The translations under genes and the position numbers were made by a program. Below, piece after piece: positions 1 to 13,146 of a stretch of DNA of 64,000 nucleotides. Source of the stretch: Aphis gossypii (taxonomy: Eukaryota; Arthropoda; Insecta; Hemiptera; Aphididae). The stretch lies in assembly GCF_020184175.1 (NCBI RefSeq), contig NC_065533.1:50444351-50508350 (forward strand), given 5' to 3'. Every line of letters starts with the position of its first letter. Within the stretch, counting starts at the first letter, position 1. Below the pieces are notes generated by a model. It was given only the letters and a program-made list of their open reading frames with translations. It searched no databases and was not told where the DNA came from.

Positions 1-964
1 GGTCAAAATATTCAAAAATATGCAACATTTAATCTTGCATACCAATACATTAGCTTAAGATTCAAACTTGTAGCTTAATTAGTTACTTTTTGGACTGATA
101 AAAAAAAAACATGCAAACGCATATAAATCCGGGAAATAATCATTAAACAAGGAGCGGGTAGTAATACGGTATACCTTATGGCTTATAGTATGTTTCTCGA
201 ATTTGCCAAACGTCCGTCAACAGCAAAAACAAATATCGATTTAATCTTTTATTGTGTGGAAACGGTGCGCCGTATTGATACACGAATCGCAAAACCTAAG
301 ACAAGCTTTATAAACGTAGGTAATGAATTTAATGTAAATACGCAGGTTGTCGGAATGATCTACAGCGCCGTGTGCACCGTAGTTCGGCAATTTCCGCTAA
401 GAAACGAAAACGCACACAAGATTATAGTATATTACATCTATTACTTCCATATTATTATATGTGGCTTTGAAAGTTTCCGCTGAGACTTGGTTCGACAGAT
501 CGACGTGATGTAGGTCCTGTAGGTGGGTGTGCATCACGACATGTACGACGTACCGGATTTCCGATTTCGGCACACGATCGTTTTAAACGTTAACCTACCT
601 CACTGTGTTATTTAACTTACCCATAAGGCTTATTTTTGGACGTACGCGTGTACAGACGGCAGTGACCCATATACCTGCAGCCGTCCGATTGATTGCATAG
701 TATATATTATTGTCTATTACGGTTGTTCGGTTGTCGATGTACCTACGCATTATTGTCAAGTGACAATATAAAAATAGATTTTATTTAAAAAATAGGTATT
801 TTAAGATAACCGAACCATATAATATCCGCTAATAATGGTATGGCTATTATTATAACTGTTATAAGTTAACAACAAAATAATTACAATTTTTATATTTTGT
901 TATAATTTTCATTTTTTTCCTTTCAAAGTTCACATTTTTACTCCAAGTTGATATGACGCTATAT
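1..964. other. Intergenic DNA, no recognisable gene
   Basis: Starts AT-rich. A less AT-rich patch at about 230-680 gives short open frames on both strands (for example 178-483 on the plus strand). None has a family motif, a convincing splice-site context or biased codon use, so no gene is called. Confidence 0.5.
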
Positions 965-1810
965 GGTTTATAAATTAATAACATCTAGTTAGTAATAATA
1001 TGATGATAATTACATATATTACATATGGATACAATATACATATGTGATGTATAACTTTTTTTTTGCAACCTATCGTGTTATATACAGAAATATTAATAGA
1101 TAAATGTAGGTATTACAAAATATCTTTAGAAGTAAAGGCTGATGAACTTGGCTCATTTTTTCGTTTGCAATGCTTCATTATTGTATTCAAATCTAATACA
1201 TTATCCATTACAGTGCTCAACTTAATGATGAAGGGTATTTATTTTGGTATTGGGTGTGACAGTTTTGATAACACATTCTAAACTAATGTAAAAACATTTA
1301 ACTTAAATTTAATTTCTCAAAAATTTGTTTCCTCGTCATTGAGTTGGGCACTCTAATGGATATATTAGATTTTTGAATTCAATAATGAAGCATTGCAAAC
1401 GAAAAATTGAGCCAAGTTCATCAGCCTTATTTACTTTTAAAGATATTTTGTAATAAATTTATCTATTAATACTTCTGTATATAACACGATAGGTTTGCAA
1501 AAAAAAGTAATACATCACATATGTATATTATATAAATATGTAATAATAATAAATATTATGTTACTACCTAGATGACTAAAATATTACACAAATATGTACA
1601 TTATTATTAACTGTAGACAAAGACATTTTCTAAATATTCATGACAGGGACCTATTCACATTCTTTACTCTACGTCGCGCGTCGGTATGACGGTATTGGTT
1701 TATAAATTAATAACATCTAGGTAGTAATATAGTTAATGAGTTAATAATTTGCTCCGATTGAAAGTATGTTTTGGTGCAGATGGTCTTATAAAAAACTAAA
1801 ATTAGTACAA
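965..1810. repeat. Rearranged fold-back (inverted) repeat, family copy 1
   Basis: The segment from about 983 to 1235 reappears as its reverse complement from about 1325 to 1575. The shared part includes the strings around TTGGCTCA, GCATTGCAAACG and TAACACGATAGG. The unpaired loop lies at about 1235-1325. A further piece at about 1616-1730 repeats the beginning of the left arm directly (both contain GGTTTATAAATTAATAACAT). The same family recurs at 15715-16285 in opposite orientation. No coding capacity is visible. It is most likely a non-autonomous DNA element or a fold-back made by head-to-head insertion of two copies. Confidence 0.7.
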
Positions 1811-4800
1811 GTCACTTTTTTGTGGTTTTTCTCAAAATTTTGAAAACTATTTTGTCACTGGAAACGGCGGAAACCACACCTAAAGTTTTAAAATGAAGCA
1901 TTATTTCGACAAGTTATGATGTACACATTACACAGATACAAAAAAAATCATTGTTGTAAAATTAATAATTAATGTATTCATCCCTCCGTTCAGAATCTAA
2001 AACAATTTCTAAATTACAATTTACTTATTACTTATATTTGTTATTATTCAAAAAGTATAAGTCGTGGATACTTGAAAATTTCACCAGTTCTTTAGATTGA
2101 CATTTTCTTTACACAATTTAATTTTATAAATATTTAGCTGTTTTTAATGCTATTTATAGGTATTTGAAATATTCGTTTTTTTAGTTTTTTTTTTATAAAT
2201 ATATAAAATTTTTTGGCTAAGTCATAATACTTGAAAATTGAATACAACGTTTTTCATAAGTTTGTCTTATGGTGATTCAAAAATTATAAGAATACAAAGG
2301 AACAATTTTTTTATCAGCGTTTGAAGTTAAAATAATGATGAAAATTCGTCAAAATCATGAATATTTACAAAAATGTTTATATATAAGTAGCTAAGAGTCT
2401 AAAATTTAATACAATATTTTCCATTAGTTCAACTTAAAGTAATTATTATAAAAGAATTTAAATTTTGGTGTATTTAGGTTATTAAATTATAAACTACCTT
2501 CTTTACCACTCAATTAAAAATGTATATCCTAAGCTGGCAAATCATCTCCGTTTAGATTCGTTTTTCGTATACAAATACAATATTTATTATTGGATACACA
2601 TTTGACACTCTTATATTATATAATAGTGACCTACACGGCACCTAATGTACAGCAGAGCGGTACCCACTTGAGCATGCTTTTAAAAAATTATAGTATTGAT
2701 AAACAAGTAATGATGTTATAATTTAGTTTTATTAATTAGCATGTTTCCACTGCATTACTACACAACTTACAACCATATTTAACTTCAAAACTACACTGAT
2801 CTTGAACTAATAATTCATAATTTTATTTTTCCTCCTTTTATAAATTGATGTTTATAAAAAATACAATATAATTAAAAAATAAACATACCTACCTAGCTAA
2901 TACAACTTTTTTTTGTAATATTTCTATTACCATAAAAATACAAACAAACTTGATGCATGTTTACACTGTCAAACATTGTTTAACAAACAAAAATACAAAT
3001 ACAATTTTTTTCTAATGCTAGCGACACTACAAATGTTTCGAAAAGTGAGAACATTTTGTCGCTGTTGATAGGTATTTATATTTCTAAAATATTCTCATTT
3101 TTTCTATTAATAATTACTAATTACTATAGTATCTCTAATCATTAAAAAGACTATATTATGGTTTTGTTATGTCGGTAAAAATATTAACAGAATTTTATAA
3201 TTATGTTTAATATTGTTTTAAACATTTCAAGTTATATTCTACCAGATGACAATCGCTGTCCTGTAATCGAAAGTAGTGATAATTCATTACTACTTTCAGT
3301 GTTTTTTTTTAGCGTTATAATGATAAGTGGTTTATACCTATTGATGTAGGTAAAATTTATAACAATACAAATACTTAAATGTTTAATGTACATACCATTA
3401 TTACAGGTATCTGATATATGAATTACTTATAGAAGATTACGTGAACTTAAGATGGGTCAATTGTACTATAAAGACTTGTGATTTGTGGTAAATATATTGT
3501 AATCTTAAGGTGTTAGCGCACGATTTGTGTACTCGCTGATCGCTCTGACTCAGGCGCGAATACGTGACATAACAATTTCCGTTTGGTAGAAGTAACCTAT
3601 TGTGTTGTTAGCTTTAGTATTAAGTGGAATGAACAAACTTCAAATTAAAAACATTATTTGTAGCTACGTTGGCTTTTTTACGATAATTACATTTTTATAA
3701 AATTATTACTATCTAAAATATAATAATTAAAATATAGGTATCTCGTTTTAAGATTTAAATATTGTAAAAAACCCAACGTACAATATATAGACACAATATA
3801 TTTTCTGAACTTTAACTTCATTAATAGGTCAATTTACTTTAATACTAAAATTAGCAAAATAAGTTTGATTCTGCTCAATCAAAATTTGCTACGTTGGCGT
3901 GGATAGTAAACAGATAGTTTACAGACGTCCTCTAGAGGTTATGAAGAAAATCGTAATTTACCCAATGTATTATATTATATTTACACTTCTATGTAATGTA
4001 TTCTCCCAGTGCCCAATATATTTTGAAGTATCCAAATCTGTATGGTAAATTATTGTGCTGAGAGGTTTTTTAATAATTTTATTCTTATGATAATTATTTA
4101 GCTATACTTGGACAAATAATAACTCTAACAATAATATATAACTATCCTTATATTCTCTGCAGTAATTAATGAGTCATGTGAAGATAAGTATTGATTCGTA
4201 AGATCGTAACTCATTAGTTGAAAATTATGTTGAATCTCGAATTTGTTTATTAGTATACATTGATTATGACGAATAATTATACCGTAAACATGTACAGGAA
4301 GTATGATCAAACGATATATAATATGTATGGACAAAGTAATACGTATTTCAAATTGTAAGCGACTAACAAGTACTGATGAACAGACTGTCTAGCCCTCTAA
4401 TAACGGATGGTTCTTATTTCGTGTTTTTTTTCTCATAATCATTCTGCAGAGAGATCAGAAAATATTAAAAAATCTTTAGTTAGGCAATGAACTTAAAAAG
4501 GTTACCTACATCAACAAATTAAATAGAAAAAAAATATTTGTAAAATATAATAACACAAAGGCTTAATTTTTTTTATTCGTACCATTTACCTACATCGTAT
4601 TTTATGACAGTCATTTATTAGTAATCACGGTGCTCAAACATATATACAAAAATCGTATAACAAGCTGCAACTACCTACATAATAATAATAGTCAATTGAA
4701 GTGAAATTAAGTATTTGAAAATAAATTGAATATATTTAATATTTTTGTACATTATATATCATTATATTTTGTTTTCGATAATTTTAATTGAATTTAAAAA

Positions 4801-6972
4801 TTATTTACACTTAATAAATACAATCCATAAAATAGTATCTGTATAGAGTGTTTACATATATTATATAATGACTATGAATAATGCATCAACTATATTAGTT
4901 TAAATTTTAAATAATTACATTTATAGCTATTTTTTATTATTTTTAAAAATAATTTTTTATTAAATAATCAATTCTTTAATTAATAGTACAATAAAAGCAT
5001 TATAAATTAAACGAAGATTTTTTTACGGTATAGTTATAAGTTACCTACGTACTATATGTTTAATAATTATTGTATAAAATGTTATTCGTTAAAATGAATA
5101 TGCTATTATATTAAGAATAAAAACATTACATAGTCTCTATATTTGTGAACGATATTTATTGAGAAAAAATTTATATATTTTTTTTATTAAAAAAGTATAG
5201 ATAAGATAATGCTGAAATAGAAATAATATAATGAAATCCGACTAGATATTTTCTTTTGAAAATTATTAGTTATAGAAATACACAAAAAAAAATATTGATT
5301 TATAAAGAAAAAGCATGAACTACGACGTAAATAGTTTGGAAAAAAGCCCTTTGTATAATAAACACTGCAGCTTAAACTTTCCACATAACCATAATTTTAA
5401 CGTAAATCAACAGTGGCAGTATTTAAGCTAACTCCAAACAGTAAATGGTTAACACCTTTCCGTTTCAGTAGAATGCATTTTACAAGTATACATATATACT
5501 TATTGAGGTGTTTGGAAATAATTGAAATAACAAATAAAATTAAATAATACACACTGAAAATGTGACAAGATAATAAATAATTGACCAAGTTAATATGAGT
5601 AATAACTTTAATATTATATTTAGATATAATTATTATAATAAATGTAATTATTAATAATTATTACGAATTACATATCTTAAAATAACGCGCTTATATAAAA
5701 TCGTAAGAGTATAATTATATATCACTCATACTAATGGTATTTGGTGTTATAATTGATATTAAGTAAATATGCATTAGTAACTTATTAAAATTAAAAAAAT
5801 TAAACATACCTAACCGGCTAACTCTATTGAGTTTCAAAAAAAAAAAAAAATCCATAACGTGCAGGAGATGTTTCTTTAATAATAATTATTATTAATGTAT
5901 AGGTACTTCAGATAAGTTTTTATTTAGAAAATGTAGCACTTTTGAATATTCATATTATACTAGTTTATAGTTACTCGTCAGTTATCAGTCATCATTAATT
6001 ATTAACCATATATATATATATAACATATATATGAAATTAAAATACATATAGTATTATATAAAAAAATGTTCATTATATAAACAAATACAATTAGTGGCTT
6101 AACTTTTCTGATACGAAATTAATGACAAGTCAACCAATAAACCACGAACGATATCAAATAAATAAAAAGCAAATGATTTATTAATAATTATATTTCTAGT
6201 AAAAATAATTATCTCTGCCATCCTTGAATTATATTATAATCGTATATTATGGCGTATTATTATTATTTGATCCAAATGAAAAAAATAGTGTGTCAATTCC
6301 CAAATTTAAAGATAACGAGATTAGTCTAACAATTTTATAGCCTAACGATTTTAATATAGGAACCTACTCGAAAATCAGCTTTATTTTCCCGACTTTACTA
6401 TAGTGACTAAACTTGATTTATTTATAACCAACATTTATAACAAACATTATATAATATTATAATTGTCTGGTTATTATTGAATTTAAAAGTTAAATTTTAT
6501 AAAAAATTAATTTTTACTTATGTAATCTAATTATTTCATTTATTAAGCAGACTAACGTTAAACTACAATGTTTGACCATATTTTATGAAACAATAAAATT
6601 AACTATAAATAATTATAAAATGTAATGATATTGAAATATAATTGAAAGGAAAATTGAAGTTGTTTTTATTTTTTGGTTACTTCTGAAAATAAACCAAGAA
6701 TCACTATAATTTCAATTACATTTTATTAATTCAATATTGATCGTAATGTATACATTTACTTTACATAATTTAACGTTTGAAATAGTTTTGAGTAATATAA
6801 ATATACTAATTTAAATCATCAATGACCTTAGAGAAAAATTAAAGGTTATAAATTATAGGTATATTTTTTTAATATTTTAATATGGCATCAAAATGAGACT
6901 ATTAGCTAATCAAACTATATTCTTTATGATTATATAATTAAATTATTTGATGGAAATAAAATTCTTATAATA
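1811..6972. other. Long AT-rich intergenic stretch
   Basis: About 5 kb of strongly AT-rich DNA with homopolymer runs and short low-complexity tracts (for example A-runs near 5838-5850). A short GC-richer patch at 3510-3600 may be a fragment of a dispersed repeat, but I cannot name it. The open frames here are short, lack family features and are explained by base composition. I see no gene, RNA or clear element. Confidence 0.5.
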
Positions 6973-6974
6973 TA

Positions 6975-7377
6975 CAGGGTAATTAACTTGGCACGATTGA
7001 CCCCATTTTTAAATTTTTAAATTTTTAAATTATTATATTAATCCTTTTTTTAACAATGCGCTTATTTAAATTCTGATTTTTTTGTATTCTTAATATACAA
7101 TAAATATTATCTTTTTAAATAGGTACTAAGATTATTTTTATATCATTTAAGGAGTATTCTAGGCTACCCAATTTTTTTGTTCAATTGATAATTCACAGTA
7201 AAAAAGGTAAGTATTTATTAAAAAAAAAATAAGTTGGAACTACCACTACAAGTAACTTTTTAAACTGTAAAAAAATATAGTATTTGAAAATGTATACTTA
7301 AAAATATCAAAAATCAGAATTTGAATAAGCAAATTGTTAAAAAAAAAAGAAATTAGCACGCTTGGTAAATCATCTTG
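6975..7377. mobile_element. MITE with long imperfect TIRs, mariner/Tc1-like
   Basis: The left end begins CAGGGTAATT and the right end, read in reverse complement, begins CAAGATGATT. Both are flanked by TA, as expected for Tc1/mariner target duplications (6973-6974 and 7378-7379). The inverted similarity goes deep: the left segment at about 7046-7100 (with TTTAAATTCTGATTTTT) pairs with the right segment at about 7283-7345. The element is about 400 bp with no transposase frame, so it is non-autonomous. A related single end lies at 34453. The family assignment rests on the TA flanks and end sequence only. Confidence 0.6.
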
Positions 7378-7379
7378 TA

Positions 7380-10300
7380 AACTATTATAATATATATATC
7401 TATAGGTTTATTAGGTAGGTACTATAATGTTACTTTGTTCTTAAATCTTTTCAATACTTATGATAATAAATATCATTTAAAATCATTAAGCTAACATATT
7501 TGTTGTAAAGTTTATTTGATGTTTTTATTTCATCTAATTTCTCGTAATATATTATGATAAAAATATATTTTTTGAAATAAATATTGCACTTCCAAAATTG
7601 TATGTATGTGTGTATATGCGCGTGCTCGCGGCTTATGTAAATGATCCAAATCCAAAATGTATTCCGCTTATGGTTTTTAGTACATAACCACACAGTTCTA
7701 TGATTTATGGGTATCCGAGAACGTGGACTTTTTTATTACCTAATTAAAATATTATAGCAGATATATTATTATACAAGTTGACAATATTTTTGTTTTGAAT
7801 TATTTTATGTATTTAATATTTTGTTACATTGTTGGTTACTTGATGTCTGTATGATATAACTATAACGATTGTACCTATAATATAGTGGTATAACTATATA
7901 GTATATACTATTATATAATATCATTTATCACAATATAGAACGCTACTCAAACCTACAATTCTATTTTAAAGGAGATCATAATAAGACCTAATTGGAGGTT
8001 TTACTTAGAAATTTCAAAGTCTTTTTAGGAAGATCCTAAAAAAAGTTTAAAATTAAAAATAAATATACGCGTAAATACTACACAATAAACAATCGTTCCC
8101 TTAACAGTACCGCTACTGGATTTTTTGTTATATAAAATACGATTATTATGAATGATAGCAGGTTTTGCACGAAACTGTAACTACAGTGCTGCACTTAATT
8201 CACAATGATCCAAAGTTTTATAGGAGATAAATAATTTATTGTGATGTAGCGTTTTTATTCTTTTGATAACTTATAATTCAATAATTAACTATTGTGTACA
8301 ACTTTACTAATAACTATACTTAAAAATACAAATGTTTACAGCTTAATTCTACAAACCCATTTATGACAACATGGTACCTATATAATTTAGTCATACCATT
8401 ATAAAATGTACCGTGTTGGTTCGAGCACGTTGAGGTATACAGAATAGATCTAATAGATCTAAATTATACGAGTTTATGTGTGCGACAAATACGATCTATA
8501 CGATTGGTACGATCTATACCTACGTATACGAATGGAATTTTTTATTATTATTCACCAATCATCATCAATAGCGATGAGTTGTGTTTACATAGACGGAATT
8601 ACAATACTTAATCACATAGGTATTACTTATAATAATTATAGATTGGTATGTAACAACTAAATATTATTACAATTATTTTCATTTAAACGCCGACTATTAA
8701 ATAATAATTCACGTTTTATTGAATATCATATATATTTTAAATCCATTTGGGTCGAGAATTACCTTTATCGGTAGTTTCGGCGCCCGCGCCAATTATTCTC
8801 TCTCTCTCTCTCCCGTCACCCTCTCCCTTATCCGCACCGCAAAACAATACATGCGAAAAACGTCGACGATTAAACGATATAACATAGTTACAAATTGTTT
8901 AAATATTTCAATAGATCATAACAACAACACAAAAATAATAACGATAAATTATAATTATGATACGTGAATGTCTGTCTATTTAGCTGGCCAGGGTCGCCGT
9001 CGTCGTCGAATCTCGGGTCGAGGTAAAGGTCGGCAGTGGTCACCGCGCCCATCGACAATGTATCCACCAGTGTTATGCTATAGCCGTCACCACGTGAACT
9101 TTTATGCGTTTTACATTTAGTACTATCGTAGTGTGGTCGTCTACATATTCATACAAAAGAACTGCAACCTCTATAATTATTGTCCCATAGCACAACCGCT
9201 TAGTTTGTTTGACTTAGGACATGACTTGAAGCAGTGCTATAGTCAGTGAAACTGCATTAGGTATGTGATGAGGTTCTACGCCGTCCCTGGTTTCGAGACA
9301 TTATAATTGATTGATATTTCAAAATATCATATTATTAATATGGTCGGTATTCGAAAACAATGTCGTGTGGTTTTTATCGGTATTGCATCGTGTTAGTATA
9401 CTTCAGTAGCTTATACATTTATTATAAGATTTTAACGTAGAATTATGTATAAATATTAACCGTTTGTCATTATTTTTCCATACGATTGTTCAAAAAAATA
9501 TGGCACAACATATAGGTACCTATGTTAACAGTTTTTTTTAATAACCGTTTGAGATTATGTTTGCAAAATGTTTACGAAATATTAAGATAAATAAATTTAA
9601 AAAAAAAAAATGAATTAAAATACATTCGTATTTTTAAGTGGCTCAATTTTATATAATATTAGTATATATTTTATTAACGTTTATTACCTACTTATGTTTG
9701 TCGCATTATCACGAAATGTGTTTAAAAACATGTTTTCCAATGTAGATCGAAATATTTTTATTAAAATGACTTTATCTGTGTTTTTAGGAAATAAAAGCTA
9801 TTCATTTTTCAATTGCAAATTAAAATTAAATGCATATAAGTACGAGTAATCTTTTGACAAAACAGAGATTAAGTTACTCATTTTATATGTATAAAAAAAC
9901 AATATTATGTATTGTTCTACAAGCAATCTAATAAGCAATCTAAACAACTATTGAAATATGGTAAAAAATTTCATCAGATTAATTCTTTTTTATACTACAT
10001 ACTCGTTTTATATTTAAATATGAAAGGAATTAATCTAACTAAACGAAAGAACCAACCCTACTCCTAACCGATATACATATAAATAGTACTTATTCGAATA
10101 TTATATAAGTTAGGTATTCGAATATTTTGAGATAAGTCAATAAGTGTATGTATAAAATATTTAATATACCATGCAAAAAAACCTTGGAACTTATTGATTA
10201 ATATTTTTTTCTTTGTATAAAACTTTAAATGATTAGGTAAAATGATGATTTTACTGTACCCGAATGTGTAGTCTTTGTTTTTCAAACGTACTGCGTAGAA

Positions 10301-12640
10301 AATTTGCTTTCAACAGAACCAATTTTGTGTTGTTGTCTAGTTTAAAACTACAGTGAAATTATAAAACTTAAAATATAAAAAAGTTATCTGTGTTTATGTA
10401 TTTAAATTCCGATACCTAGATTTTTAAGCGAGTTAAGAGTATGTAAAATAATATAACGTTTATTACATATTTATCATTTATCATTGTTTAAGAATTAAAA
10501 TATCGTAAAATCCCGACTAAATAAATTCATTATAATATTACATTTAATAACACAAAATTAATTTTGCTTTACTCATATTTGTAATATTGTACTTTTGTAG
10601 AAAGCGGAAATTACACGTTTTATCAAAATAATTTGATATCCATTTAAATGTGCAAATTTTTTTTTAATTAAATATAAAAGATATGAAGCCAATATGCCAA
10701 ACCCTCAAAAATATTATCCTTTATATTTTTTGTAGTAGATGATTTTGCTCTACGTTTAGCTATACTTAAAAATAATAAAATCGTTTTTATGTGAATACGT
10801 TTTATTTGCGTTCACAAAAGTCTGAGAATGAAAATAAATATTTTGCTAAAATTCTCTTAATATACAGAATAATATTATATATAATTGTTATACAATCAAA
10901 TTATTAACTCGTGCAAAAACGTCCCAGTGTGGGTGCATCCGTTTTTTGGCAATACTCTTTTTGTTGGAATTACATGTAGATACAGCAAGTATATTACGAG
11001 ACATACAATATTTTAAAAAATGTTCGCAAAGCATTAATAAAAGTAATTTTTTTTTTTTTCAAGAATCATAATATTTTTGAAAATTATTTTTAAGTTTACC
11101 AATACAGTTGTTAAACACTCGAATCGATTGTTTTTCGTAGAAATCCAAAAATCTGTGTTAAATGCACAGTAAAGTATTTTTATTATTGGGTAGTATATGC
11201 AGTATGCACTCAACGGTCACTCGCTGCTGCCACGTGCCACCGTCGTCTATTGGTAGAAGTACTTAAGTATTGCGGAAAACACGGTTTGCGTGTTATAGTA
11301 ATCAAAAATATTATTATCATCTAGATTATTGGTATCTATATTATTGTTACTACGATGAACAACTGTAGTCATGACGTAATTCCAATTATCTGCAGATTAC
11401 GTGGCAGAGTGGTGTCGGGAGAGAATTTTGGGGTTTAAATTTAAAAAAGACATGGCCCGATATAGTCGGTATCACAAATTACCCGGTGTCGGTGGGTGAC
11501 GCTTGTAAGTAGCAGCTAATGCGATGTAGTCAAATTTATAGTTCTATAGTAGAAATTAATATAAAATTATAAAATAATTAACGCTTAATTATTCGTACAC
11601 AAATACGTGTAGTTAAAAATGATATAACCGATAACGAACATACTCAATCGTGCTTTAAGTTTTTACTCATAAGTACGAAGTGATCGTCATCTGCAAAGCG
11701 AAACCAGTTTCAGTTTACCTCCGACTATTGTTATAGAATACGTAAATATAATATAATCAAATAAGGCGTCTAATAAGTAATAAAATAGGAACATGATAAG
11801 CTGGATGATTAAAAAGTCAATCTCGGATGATTTTAAAATCAATATCATACACTTAGTAAACAAATACAATTACCTACATACATATTTCAGATTAATATAT
11901 TAAATTTGTTTGAAATGGCACCCGAATATCGAGCTTTAAACTTTCTGATGTTTATTTAGAGCGGAGTCTTCGCTTAGCAACCTGCAGTAACTCGCTATTT
12001 CCTAAGTTAAATTGTAATAATTAATTACACTTAACGAGATATGCAATAACACGCTCATTTAAAACATTTAATACATTAATTTTTGTATAATTTTAAGTTT
12101 CAATTGTATTGTTTATAGAAGTACCTACCTACGTTTATTATTTTAACAACAGTTGCAAGACTTAAAAATAAAAATAAATAATTTTTTTACGACAGTCAAT
12201 CCTTAAAGGAAAAATATATTTTCAGTAGATACGCAGAGCGCATATCTATATCGCGATGCGTGTTATGAACATCCTTGCAACATTGTTATCAATCGTGTTT
12301 GCCGTCACTATATGGGATTATTACTTATCGCGTACTCAGTGGTTAACAGTGGCTACGTTTGATATTATATTATTGTTGTTATTAATCTCTGAGATAAAAC
12401 GATTAACTGTTAAGCCTCTAATAAATCTAGGATATTACGATCGATTCATCGGTTTTTTTCTAATCTTTCGGCTCTTAACTTTACCGACAACGTCGCCCTA
12501 AATCCTTTCACCGCGATAAACAAACAAACAAACATACAAACAAATAAAAAAAAATGCTCCTCATATCACTATATTATTTTGTAATAAAACCTCCGGTGTA
12601 ATAAACCTGTTGGATTTTTGGCGATAACCGTCGGAACAGC
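7380..12640. other. Intergenic DNA upstream of gene A
   Basis: Mostly AT-rich without recognisable genes. Exceptions are a GC-richer island at about 8780-9060 (with a TC-dinucleotide run near 8801-8813) and GC-richer patches near 11210-11520. An 81-codon open frame at 12256-12501 is hydrophobic and AT-rich, with no family motif, and is not called. A conventional gene was not found, but a small first exon on the minus strand at about 9052-8964 cannot be excluded. Confidence 0.5.
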
Positions 12641-13006
12641 AATTATACGCGCACTGTCTCATCGTGACGACTGTTTTCACATCGCACTCGATTCGCCATC
12701 ACCGTTTCTTCTCGATCAAATTATTATTATAATTATTTATTTATTTTCATCGAAATAATATTTATCGATGGTATCGTTTTCTCGTGGCGTCCATACGGTG
12801 TGTACATATAATATCATGTATAGAACACATTGTTAGTACTTGCCGGTAACCGTATAATTGTACCAACGGAGTAAGTAACGATATATAATATAATATTAGG
12901 TATCGCAGTACAATAAAGTTGTCGCGACATTTTCGAGACATTTCCGTTGTCGATCGCGAGTATTGCGTAGACCACTGTCAACGCGACGGGCGGGCGTTTC
13001 ATTTCG

Positions 13007-13011
13007 TCAGT
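13007..13011 (+). promoter_or_regulatory. Probable initiator (TCAGT) of gene A
   Basis: TCAGT matches the arthropod initiator consensus. It sits at the border of a GC-richer block about 140 nt upstream of the gene A start codon. There is no good TATA box 25-35 nt upstream, so this would be a TATA-less promoter. An upstream non-coding exon like those inferred for B and C is not excluded. Confidence 0.4.
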
Positions 13012-13146
13012 ATCACTGCTTGCACTACCTGCAGCGGTAGTTAATTATTATTTTATACGCACCCAGAGGTCCGTGACCTGAGTCTCGTCGAATTGGCGGG
13101 AGCATACGTACACTGCAAATCGTGACGACGTTAAAACCGTTGAGCC
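13008..13146 (+). other. Probable 5' UTR of gene A
   Basis: This runs from the predicted initiator to the start codon, is GC-richer than the flanks and contains no upstream ATG that I can see. Inferred from the Inr position only. Confidence 0.35.

Noticed and set aside
178..483. 101-codon open frame at the left edge
   Set aside because: No family motif, no biased codon use and no clear splice or promoter context. The minus strand of the same patch is equally open.
12256..12501. 81-codon hydrophobic frame just before gene A
   Set aside because: AT-rich composition explains the hydrophobic residues. No homologous feature in front of B or C.
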